From the NCBI GenBank assembly GCA_964596535.1, contig CAZQUR010000120.1, positions 1-6,779 on the forward strand: a stretch of DNA of 6,779 nt, given 5' to 3'. The notes under the pieces are model-generated. The model was not told where the DNA came from. It did not search any database and saw nothing but the letters and a program-made list of their open reading frames with translations. Every line of letters begins with the position of its first letter. Within the stretch, counting starts at the first letter, position 1. The position numbers and the translations under genes are program-made. This DNA is from GCA-002779465 sp964596535. Lineage in GTDB: Bacteria; Desulfobacterota; Desulfobacteria; Desulfobacterales; UBA2156. Shown in pieces: positions 1 to 5,342 of this stretch.

Positions 1-34
1 AGGTAAAGTTAGACTCGGTTCTTATCATAATAAA

Positions 35-75
35 TTCAAGGGTTCAAGGGTTCAAGGGCCCAAGGGTTCGAAGGG
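35..75. repeat. TTCAAGGG octamer tandem array
   Basis: Three perfect head-to-tail copies of TTCAAGGG occupy 35-58. A variant copy CCCAAGGG follows (59-66), then a nine-base variant TTCGAAGGG (67-75). No reading frame with gene character covers it. It lies 37 bases beyond the stop of the export gene, in the 111-base stretch at the left edge, where I see no gene. It looks like a slippage-prone intergenic satellite; I cannot assign a function. Confidence 0.85.
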
Positions 76-106
76 TCGTGAGTTGCGGTGATTATTCTGC
101 TTGGCA

Positions 107-161
107 TGAAATTACAACCAGGATTCCGGGATGTGGATTCGATCCCCGGGTTGTAATTTCA
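107..161. repeat. 13-bp perfect inverted repeat spanning the export gene stop codon
   Basis: TGAAATTACAACC at 107-119 is the exact reverse complement of GGTTGTAATTTCA at 149-161, with 29 bases between. The leftward gene ends inside the structure: its TAA (112-114) is in one arm and its last 14 codons fall between and within the arms. In the leftward transcript this would form a stem over the stop codon. No run of U follows, so it is not a standard intrinsic terminator. It could protect the 3' end of the mRNA or be a protein site. Confidence 0.8.
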
Positions 162-978
162 CGTCCGGCACCTTCCCTTTGCCCACCGAGTCGAGGTTGA
201 TCTTGATGATCTCCACTTCGTCTGCCTTCTGGCGGACCACCTGGGCACGGTTGGGGGCGGCAAAGCGGCTGAACCCACCTGCACGAATGCAGGCGCTCAG
301 CGCCGTCATCCCTTCCTGATACTCGTAGATGCCTGGATTTCTCACTTCGCCGTCCACGTAAATCTTTGATTCCGCGATGTTGAACGATTCCTTGGTGGGA
401 ATATAGACCACATCCCCGGGCTGCAGAATAGGGTTGGCGTTCATATCCCCTTTGTCCAGCAATCGGATGAGATCCACTTTGATCGGATCGGCCGTGGTAT
501 TCTCGGAAGCTCCCGATGCGTGACGCATGATATAGGCGATGTTTCCCCGTTCCGGGAGGGCGCCTTCCGCCTTGGCGATGAGTTCCAGTAATGATGCATC
601 GGTGGTTGTTTTGTATAAGCCGGGTTTTCGCACTGCACCGGAAATATAATAATGAAGGCTGTTATATTCCTTAATGCGGACCACCACCGATGGATTTACA
701 AAATAATCACGGGCCAGTATCTTTTTCATTTCCTTTTGCAGTTGATCGGTGGTCAATCCTTTGGCGTTGAAATCGCCGATGAAAGGGGCATTGATCTTTC
801 CGGAGACCGATACGGTTAAATCCGATTCGTGCTGTTTTTCACCGCCGGCGTAAATGACGATGCTGAGAACATCATTGGGTCCGATTTGATACGGTTTTTC
901 CTGGCCGCCGGCCATAAAAACGGGAAATAAAAAAAAGAGGATAAGAATCCGGATTCCCTGTTTGATCAATTCAGGCAT
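112..978 (-). CDS. Wza-type polysaccharide export protein with two SLBB domains
   Basis: Predicted periplasmic/outer-membrane component that forms or gates the channel for exopolysaccharide or capsule export. The 288-residue product has a hydrophobic N-terminal signal (about 7-24). A Poly_export (Wza) domain covers about 28-101, with the typical opening YQIGPNDVLSIVIY and the segment NPSVVVRI. Two SLBB beta-grasp domains follow, at about 108-195 (YYISGAVRKPGLY, LQPGDVVYIP) and about 206-286 (IYVDGEVRNPGIYEY, LQPGDRIHIP). It ends at the position usual for the family (PESWL). Unlike Escherichia coli Wza it has no lipobox cysteine; the signal runs FPVFMAGGQE and the only cysteine is residue 230. 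The start is fixed by an in-frame TAG just upstream, but no good Shine-Dalgarno sequence precedes it. It is the last gene of the leftward unit, 85 bases after the beta-barrel gene. The family call is firm; the exported polymer cannot be told. Confidence 0.93.
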   Translation of the reverse strand: MPELIKQGIRILILFFLFPVFMAGGQEKPYQIGPNDVLSIVIYAGGEKQHESDLTVSVSGKINAPFIGDFNAKGLTTDQLQKEMKKILARDYFVNPSVVVRIKEYNSLHYYISGAVRKPGLYKTTTDASLLELIAKAEGALPERGNIAYIMRHASGASENTTADPIKVDLIRLLDKGDMNANPILQPGDVVYIPTKESFNIAESKIYVDGEVRNPGIYEYQEGMTALSACIRAGGFSRFAAPNRAQVVRQKADEVEIIKINLDSVGKGKVPDVKLQPGDRIHIPESWL

Positions 979-1063
979 GGCTGTCTATCAGGAATACACA
1001 ATCCTTGGGTCCTTTGCATCATGAATGCGCGACCGAATGGGTTTTGGAACGATATACCGAATG

Positions 1064-2368
1064 CTATCGATAATAAGAGGCTTCTTCGCTGAAATCCCCC
1101 CGATTTCCGATGTCGTAATCGAAATTAAAACGGAGCTGGGCATAGTTGTTTTCGTAATCATAACCGGCAAGGTTGGATTCCCGTATTTCCTTTCCGACGG
1201 TTACGGATATGGTCATCCGTTTGGTGAGGAGATATTCCAAGATCCCTTGGATATCGGTGACATCATCTTCACGAAATTCCGTTGTTCCTTCCGGTGTCAG
1301 ACCTTCCCAATACGTGTAATCGTTTTTTTGGTAATAGCCCCGGATGGTGGCCAGAAGTTTTTCGGCAAAGACGTGCCCGGCACTGGCCGTTAATCGGTTG
1401 GCGGTATAAAGATCGAAATAGTTTCCGACGTTGTTGAAGTTTCTTTCATACGCCACGTAGGCGTGACTTTTGGAACGCAGGTAGGTTCTTCCCAAATACC
1501 GCGGTCCTTCCTCCGGGGGCGGATTTTGCACCGTTGCGGCGACTTTATAGGCGATCAGGTCTTCATCCGGAATGGTCTCATCATCGAAGTCCCGGTTATG
1601 AAATCCGATTCCCCCTTCAAAGGAAAAATAGTGGAACCGTTTTTCCGCGGTCAACCGCAGCCAGTCGGATGTATATTTTTGGTTTTCCAGATCATCGGGT
1701 TCGTCATAGGTCCAGCGCTGGTAATCCAGGTCCAAAGTCACGGTTCGGGTGGGGTTATAGATCAATTCGACGGCGCCCCGGTGTTCAATGTAGTCGTCAT
1801 CGTCGGAATCGTAGTAGTCCACGTCGGTGCGGCGGTACCATACCCCGGCGGTGATCCGTTCGGTGATATCATAAAAAATGAGGGGCTGGAAGCGGTTGAT
1901 CCAGTATCTTTCCCGTTCGATGCTGTTGGAAAACCGGTCCGATTCCTGGGGGCGCCGGGTAATGTAAAAATCATCCTTCAAGCCCAGCTTCAATCGCTCC
2001 ACCGGCTGGTAAACAAAATCGAACAAGGCCAGCGGCCCCACGTAGTTTTCATCGCCGGCGGCTGTGGAGCCTTCCGGAACGTCGGATTTATCTTCGTAAA
2101 AATAGGCTTCCAGGATGAAGGTCAGATCGGCTTTGAGCTTGGGGGTTTCCACGCCCAGCAGAACGCCCGGCTCCACAAGGAAGGTATAAACTTCCCGTTC
2201 CTCTTCTTCGGCCAGATAAAAGTTACTGTCGTATCGTCCGGAGACGGAGAACATTGGCTTGATATTGAACTTGGCGTCTGCAAAAAGAAGTTCGGGAAGG
2301 GCAAAAACAAGGCCGCTCAGAAATAAAAGCACCGCTAGAATCCGAATCATATTATTGGGCCGTTTCAT
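1064..2368 (-). CDS. Outer-membrane beta-barrel protein (BBP2_2-like), exopolysaccharide locus type
   Basis: A 434-residue predicted outer-membrane beta-barrel. An N-terminal signal (about 8-28, ending near LLFADA) precedes a chain of alternating hydrophobic/polar strands rich in Tyr, Phe, Arg and Asp. It opens with SGRYDSNFYLAEEEE, the pattern typical of barrels found beside Wza-type and exosortase-linked exopolysaccharide genes. The strand AQLRFNFDYDI (410-420) is probably the last one. A 14-residue tail ending YYR follows, so the usual terminal aromatic residue is missing. Acidic runs at 54-57 and 181-192 (many Asp) probably lie in loops. I chose the ATG at 2368 over one at 2407: AAAGGA sits nine bases upstream of 2368, the protein then starts with a proper signal peptide (MKRPNN), and the 2407 start lies in a hairpin without a ribosome site. 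It follows the Cache-like gene and precedes the export gene in one unit. Its likely role is an outer-membrane partner or pore for the polymer; the precise function is unknown. Confidence 0.85.
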   Translation of the reverse strand: MKRPNNMIRILAVLLFLSGLVFALPELLFADAKFNIKPMFSVSGRYDSNFYLAEEEEREVYTFLVEPGVLLGVETPKLKADLTFILEAYFYEDKSDVPEGSTAAGDENYVGPLALFDFVYQPVERLKLGLKDDFYITRRPQESDRFSNSIERERYWINRFQPLIFYDITERITAGVWYRRTDVDYYDSDDDDYIEHRGAVELIYNPTRTVTLDLDYQRWTYDEPDDLENQKYTSDWLRLTAEKRFHYFSFEGGIGFHNRDFDDETIPDEDLIAYKVAATVQNPPPEEGPRYLGRTYLRSKSHAYVAYERNFNNVGNYFDLYTANRLTASAGHVFAEKLLATIRGYYQKNDYTYWEGLTPEGTTEFREDDVTDIQGILEYLLTKRMTISVTVGKEIRESNLAGYDYENNYAQLRFNFDYDIGNRGDFSEEASYYR

Positions 2369-2394
2369 CGTCCACATTCCTTTAAGTAATACGA

Positions 2395-2429
2395 GGGCCG
2401 ACAGCATAAAAATCCCATTCTGCCGGCCC
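2395..2429 (-). promoter_or_regulatory. Intercistronic RNA hairpin upstream of the beta-barrel gene
   Basis: In the leftward transcript GGGCCGGCAG (2429 down to 2420) pairs with CTGTCGGCCC (2404 down to 2395). The stem is ten pairs, one of them G-U, and the loop is 15 bases. It lies after the stop of the Cache-like gene (2450) and ends 12 bases before the AAAGGA ribosome site of the beta-barrel gene. No U-run follows, so termination is unlikely. It may stabilise or separate the two parts of the message. Confidence 0.65.
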
Positions 2430-2449
2430 CCCGTGTTGGGCTTAATTTG

Positions 2450-3148
2450 TTAATCCGAGCCGTCAGGTGAACCCCTGCGTCGATTTTCGGGTGGATCATT
2501 TTTTAACCGGACACCTACTGTTCGGTAAATCTCCTCAAAGGCGGCCAGGAATTGATCCGGTATGATGACGGTTACGGTTATATTCAACGATTGATAGGGC
2601 TGGCCATGGGCCTTGCTTGGAACGGGGAACTGCCCCTTGGGAAGCGGCCAGGTCAACTCCACGGTTTCCAATCCTTTTTCAAGAATTCCCTTTTTCAAGG
2701 TTTGGAAAGGTTTTCGTCCCGAAGTGTCGGCCCACTCGTAGAAGTCTTTTCCGATGAATTGCCTGAAATCCACACAATCCAAAAGCCGCATCTGTTCATC
2801 GAAAATATAATAGGTGAGCTGTGCATCCGGCCCCCATCGCACCGACTGGTTGAATTGGAAGATCTGCTGCAGTTTCCATTCCTTCGGCTGGTTTTTCTTA
2901 TCAATGGATTCCACAACAGCCAAAAATTGATTGACCGCCTCTCTCATGGCTTTTTCGTAGGTGGGGATTTCTTTTTTGGGGGTATCTGTGTCTTTTTTCG
3001 CCAGAAGGACGGGCGCCCTTTTACTGGTCCAGGAAGGGCTGAAAAGGGTTGCCGGATCGCTTCCCATGCCCGGTGCGACGGCAAATACCCACGAGAAAAA
3101 AATTGCAAAAAGTCCCGCGATTCCGATTTGTTGGGTGCGGTTTTTCAT
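2450..3148 (-). CDS. Secreted protein with a Cache_2-like sensor domain
   Basis: A 232-residue exported protein. The signal peptide covers about 1-30 (MKNRTQ, then a hydrophobic core around 9-26). A helix-rich stretch at 62-100 leads into a region (about 110-205) that follows the order of a Cache_2/single-Cache domain: YYIFDEQMRLLDCVDFRQ, then IGKDF, then the DTSGRKPFQ turn, a helix ILEKGLETVE, TWPLPKG, and a hydrophobic strand LNITVTVIIPDQF. Known Cache_2 domains are periplasmic ligand-binding parts of chemoreceptors and kinases, or stand-alone secreted proteins. No membrane anchor or signalling domain follows, and the C-terminus is a short charged tail. The start is strongly supported by AAGGAGG (3156-3162) seven bases upstream. 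It is the first gene of the leftward unit, behind a good promoter. The domain call rests on motif order alone and could be wrong. The ligand is unknown. Confidence 0.65.
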   Translation of the reverse strand: MKNRTQQIGIAGLFAIFFSWVFAVAPGMGSDPATLFSPSWTSKRAPVLLAKKDTDTPKKEIPTYEKAMREAVNQFLAVVESIDKKNQPKEWKLQQIFQFNQSVRWGPDAQLTYYIFDEQMRLLDCVDFRQFIGKDFYEWADTSGRKPFQTLKKGILEKGLETVELTWPLPKGQFPVPSKAHGQPYQSLNITVTVIIPDQFLAAFEEIYRTVGVRLKNDPPENRRRGSPDGSD

Positions 3149-3249
3149 GAGAGCCCCTCCTTATGCATGGGGTTTGATGAAGCTTAACGTGCCGGTACAG
3201 TGTCCACAAGCGCCCGATTGGACTTGCACTATAAAAAAAGGTGTGTTTA

Positions 3250-3278
3250 ATAGTAGTTGCGAGTTTCAGGAATGTCAA
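3250..3278 (-). promoter_or_regulatory. Sigma70-type promoter for the leftward operon
   Basis: On the minus strand a perfect -35 TTGACA (3278-3273) is followed by a 17-base spacer and TACTAT (3255-3250), which matches four of six -10 positions. Transcription would start near 3243 and give a leader of about 95 bases before the ATG at 3148. It is the best promoter visible in the divergent intergenic region. Confidence 0.7.
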
Positions 3279-3282
3279 TATG

Positions 3283-3306
3283 AAATTTGCGGTTGAAACC
3301 GAATTT
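3283..3306. promoter_or_regulatory. Imperfect dyad next to the leftward promoter (possible operator)
   Basis: AAATT-TG-CGGTT-GA-AACCG-AATTT is symmetric apart from the two-base TG on one side. Its two-base centre makes a DNA-binding site more likely than an RNA hairpin. It begins five bases upstream of the -35 box, with its centre near -52 relative to the predicted start, where activators often bind. It is also shared with the divergent rightward genes. Confidence 0.4.
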
Positions 3307-3430
3307 GATTTCAGCCGTTGATATCCCGCGTTTTTGAAAATTGCCGGATATGCGGACCGAGATGTTTTGAAACCTATTGAAGTATCAACTGAGAAATACC
3401 CAGGACGAAAACGAAAGGACAAGGCATAGG

Positions 3431-4021
3431 ATGAAGCGAACAACTTCAAATCCAATAACGCTCTGCAGGCAAATGTGGGTGCTGCTCGGACTGTTGTTCC
3501 TATTGGGTTGTGCGGATCGGAATCCGGAGGGCGCCGTCGTAGCGAGGATCAATGATTACCAACTGACGCTCAAAGAATTTGAAACCCGCCTTGCGGCTGA
3601 CATGGAGATGGATCCGGAATTTAAACTGACTCAAAAAGCCAAAAAATCGTTTCTGGACCAACTCATCCAGAGGGAACTTCTCATCCAGGAAGCCATGGAA
3701 TTGAAGTTGGACCGCAGGGACCAATTCATCCAGGCCATTGAACGATACTGGCAATCCACTTTGATCCGGGATCTACTGGAACTGAAAGGAAAGGAGATCG
3801 AAAAACAGACCTATATTTCCGAAGAAGAGGTCATGTTCCGGTATCAGCGGATGAAAGCCGATGATGAAACCCTTCCACCCTTGGAAGTGATTCGAGCTGA
3901 AATGATCCAACAGCTCAAAGAAGAGAAACAGACCGAAAAACTGAAAAAATGGATCGAGACGCTGAGGGAAAACGCGACAATCGAAATAAACCAGGAATTG
4001 ATTCAGGAAAAAAATCGATAA
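3431..4021 (+). CDS. SurA/PpiC N-terminal-like lipoprotein lacking the parvulin domain
   Basis: A 196-residue lipoprotein. A basic N-terminus and hydrophobic core lead to LLFLLGC, with the lipidated cysteine at 27 followed by Ala, which in Gram-negatives favours outer-membrane sorting. Next comes VVARINDYQLTLKEFETRL, the standard opening of the SurA/PpiC chaperone region. It is followed by FLDQLIQRELLIQEAMEL, the segment ISEEEVMFRYQRMKAD, and a final helix ending WIETLRENATIEI. In full-length peptidyl-prolyl isomerases the parvulin domain lies between the last two segments. Here they are about 20-30 residues apart, so the catalytic domain is absent, and a holdase role in periplasmic or outer-membrane protein assembly is more likely than isomerase activity. 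EpsD-type relatives occur in exopolysaccharide loci. The ATG at 3431 puts the signal peptide at the start and has AAAGGA (3414-3419) and AAGG (3421-3424) upstream. A TTG at 3377 would add 18 charged residues ahead of it. Confidence 0.82.
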   Translation: MKRTTSNPITLCRQMWVLLGLLFLLGCADRNPEGAVVARINDYQLTLKEFETRLAADMEMDPEFKLTQKAKKSFLDQLIQRELLIQEAMELKLDRRDQFIQAIERYWQSTLIRDLLELKGKEIEKQTYISEEEVMFRYQRMKADDETLPPLEVIRAEMIQQLKEEKQTEKLKKWIETLRENATIEINQELIQEKNR

Positions 4022-4041
4022 GTCTTTTAAAGGAGACGTCC

Positions 4042-4602
4042 ATGGCTCAAGAAAGGCCCTACCAAAGGCGAACGGTCTTTATTAAAAAAAGCTACCAGTT
4101 TTATTTTATCTTGAAGTTCTGTCTGATCCTCCTGTTGGGGGGTGTGATTTCCACCGCACTGGTCGTTTTTTTGTCAAGGGGGACGGTGACCACATCCTTT
4201 GAAAGCGGGCGATTGGTGGTGAAAAATACGGCCGAGGCGATTCTGCCCACAGTGGTTTTGACCAATTCTATCACGGTCGCCATTGTTACCCTGATTGCCG
4301 TCCTGACGGTGCTTTATATTTCCCACAAGATTGCAGGCCCCATGTTTCGATTCGAAAAAGAGATGAATGCCGTCGCCGAAGGCGATTTGACTGTACAGAT
4401 ATCCCTCCGGAAAAAAGACCAGTTCGTCACGCTTTCCACTGCATTCAACAATATGACGGAGAACCTTCGAAACAAAGCCTTGGGCGTTGAATCGGAAATT
4501 TTTGAGTTCCAGGAATTGGCCAAGCAGCACGAGGTCCAGGAAAATATCGCGGCATCCCTTTGGAACCTTCAAGGCGTTGTGCGGAAACATTTTAAAATAT
4601 AG
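4042..4602 (+). CDS. Two-helix membrane protein with a HAMP domain and no output domain
   Basis: A 186-residue inner-membrane protein. A basic cytoplasmic N-terminus (YQRRTVFIKKS) precedes transmembrane helix 1 (about 20-44). A periplasmic loop of only about 25 residues leads to helix 2 (about 69-93), then a HAMP domain (about 94-146). HAMP hallmarks are visible: HKIAGPMFRFEKEM with the conserved proline, the glycine-aspartate step VAEGDLTVQI, and the second helix DQFVTLSTAFNNMTENLR. A short helical tail (147-186) ends the protein. There is no methyl-accepting, kinase, cyclase or EAL/GGDEF module, and the periplasmic loop is too small for a sensor fold. AAAGGAG (4029-4035) lies six bases before the ATG, 20 bases after the stop of the SurA-like gene, so the two are probably co-transcribed. 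It may pass signals between a periplasmic partner and a separate cytoplasmic protein. Domain call firm; role unknown. Confidence 0.87.
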   Translation: MAQERPYQRRTVFIKKSYQFYFILKFCLILLLGGVISTALVVFLSRGTVTTSFESGRLVVKNTAEAILPTVVLTNSITVAIVTLIAVLTVLYISHKIAGPMFRFEKEMNAVAEGDLTVQISLRKKDQFVTLSTAFNNMTENLRNKALGVESEIFEFQELAKQHEVQENIAASLWNLQGVVRKHFKI

Positions 4603-4605
4603 TGG

Positions 4606-5295
4606 GTGCACATGGGTGGAACCGGGCTGATTCGAATCCTTGTATTGGGGCTGTGTTTTTTCCTGACAGGGATACCGCCTGTTTCCATCGATGGATTTGC
4701 CGAGGATAATGCACCCGAAAAAATCCCCTTTTCGATTTCTACTCCCGAAGTCCGACCGGAAAAAGGAAAAAAGGAAGAAATAAGCCCCTGGATCGGACTG
4801 GAAACCCGATATACGCTTATTCGTTATGAAAACTTAGATGATCTGAAGAAATTTGACGGAAAGGTGAATTTTTTACCGTCTGATTTTTCTTTAAAGAGCC
4901 TTTTTACCGAAACGGCTCCCCAGGAATTGGAGGGAAAGGTCCGGAAAAAGATCGATGCCCTTTATGAAAGGGTCCAGGAGATTCTGGACATGCGAAAAAG
5001 AACCGAAAAAAAGGTGGTCATCGAACTTCATCCGAATAAAAAAAGCCTGAAACAAGCCTATCATCGGCTTTTCGGCGGGGAATTGAATGTGCGGGCCTGG
5101 TATGTATATGAGATCAACACCATTTTTATTAATATCGGTGACATTCACGAAGGCATGTTGGCCCATGAACTGGCCCATGCCATCATCGACAATTATTTGA
5201 CAACCCGTCCTCCACGCGCCGCGGCTGAGATCCTGGCCGTTTATGTGCATACCCATCTTTTTAAAAAAACAAAAAGTTACGACCCCTTTGAATGA
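4606..5295 (+). CDS. Secreted protein with a HELAH gluzincin-like zinc protease motif
   Basis: A 229-residue protein with an N-terminal hydrophobic signal (about 8-31, ending DGFA). A charged linker precedes TRYTLIRYENLDDLKKF. The C-terminal half resembles a small metallopeptidase of the peptidase-MA type: a helix (108-130), a strand KKVVIELHP, WYVYEINTIFINI, then MLAHELAHAIID. HELAH (187-191) gives the two zinc-binding His and the catalytic Glu. Glu208 in RAAAEILAVYV is a good third ligand, 17 residues after the second His, as in the glutamate-zinc families. The protein ends soon after it, so it is a minimal domain. The start is GTG 4606 or ATG 4612, and neither has a good ribosome site. With only three bases after the HAMP gene's stop, translational coupling is likely. 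Peptidase activity and substrate are unproven. Its last codons and stop lie in a terminator stem-loop that serves the opposing gene. Confidence 0.78.
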   Translation: MHMGGTGLIRILVLGLCFFLTGIPPVSIDGFAEDNAPEKIPFSISTPEVRPEKGKKEEISPWIGLETRYTLIRYENLDDLKKFDGKVNFLPSDFSLKSLFTETAPQELEGKVRKKIDALYERVQEILDMRKRTEKKVVIELHPNKKSLKQAYHRLFGGELNVRAWYVYEINTIFINIGDIHEGMLAHELAHAIIDNYLTTRPPRAAAEILAVYVHTHLFKKTKSYDPFE

Positions 5296-5306
5296 AAGGG
5301 GTCGTA
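5262..5306 (-). terminator. Intrinsic terminator of the leftward repeat-protein gene, inside the opposing gene's 3' end
   Basis: A 12-pair perfect stem (5278-5289 with 5295-5306) has a five-base loop. Read leftward it is followed by ACTTTTTGTTTTTTT, a strong U-run, so it terminates transcripts from the gene ending at 5343, with the stem beginning 36 bases after that stop. Read rightward the stem is followed by ATTCGGCC, with no U-run, so termination of the protease-like gene here is uncertain. The rightward TGA (5293-5295) falls at the loop/stem junction, so one sequence serves as coding end and terminator. Confidence 0.88.
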
Positions 5307-5342
5307 TTCGGCCGGTAAAAATTCTGGTATCCGTGTGCGGAA

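Larger units (their letters stand above)
3149..3430. other. Divergent intergenic region
   Basis: This 282-base stretch separates the two divergent operons. It holds the ribosome site and leader of the leftward gene, the leftward promoter and the dyad. For the rightward genes only weak elements are visible: TTGCAC (3224-3229), 16 bases, then TTTAAT (3246-3251), which would give a leader of about 170 bases. I found no credible small gene or tRNA in it. Confidence 0.6.

Noticed and set aside
35..75. CRISPR array
   Set aside because: Repeats are eight bases and directly adjacent without spacers, so this is a simple tandem repeat.
1064..1120. Frameshift or truncation at the 3' end of the beta-barrel gene, suggested by the YYR terminus
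   Set aside because: The other frames downstream do not continue with beta-strand character, and a plausible last strand is already present, so a hydrophilic tail is the simpler reading.
1463..2326. Long open frame on the plus strand (287 codons)
   Set aside because: It lies fully inside the beta-barrel gene on the other strand. Its translation is Gly/Val/Phe-rich with no domain pattern, while the minus frame has a signal peptide, strand pattern and ribosome site.
2552..3187. Open frame on the plus strand opposite the Cache-like gene
   Set aside because: Antisense shadow; no ribosome site or recognisable motif, and the minus-strand gene has a perfect AAGGAGG and a signal peptide.
3219..3251. 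Sigma54 promoter upstream of the rightward operon
   Set aside because: The GG and GC elements around 3220-3227 are four bases apart instead of ten.
4174..4611. Open frame on the minus strand opposite the HAMP gene
   Set aside because: The plus-strand HAMP motifs are unmistakable; the antisense product has no family character.
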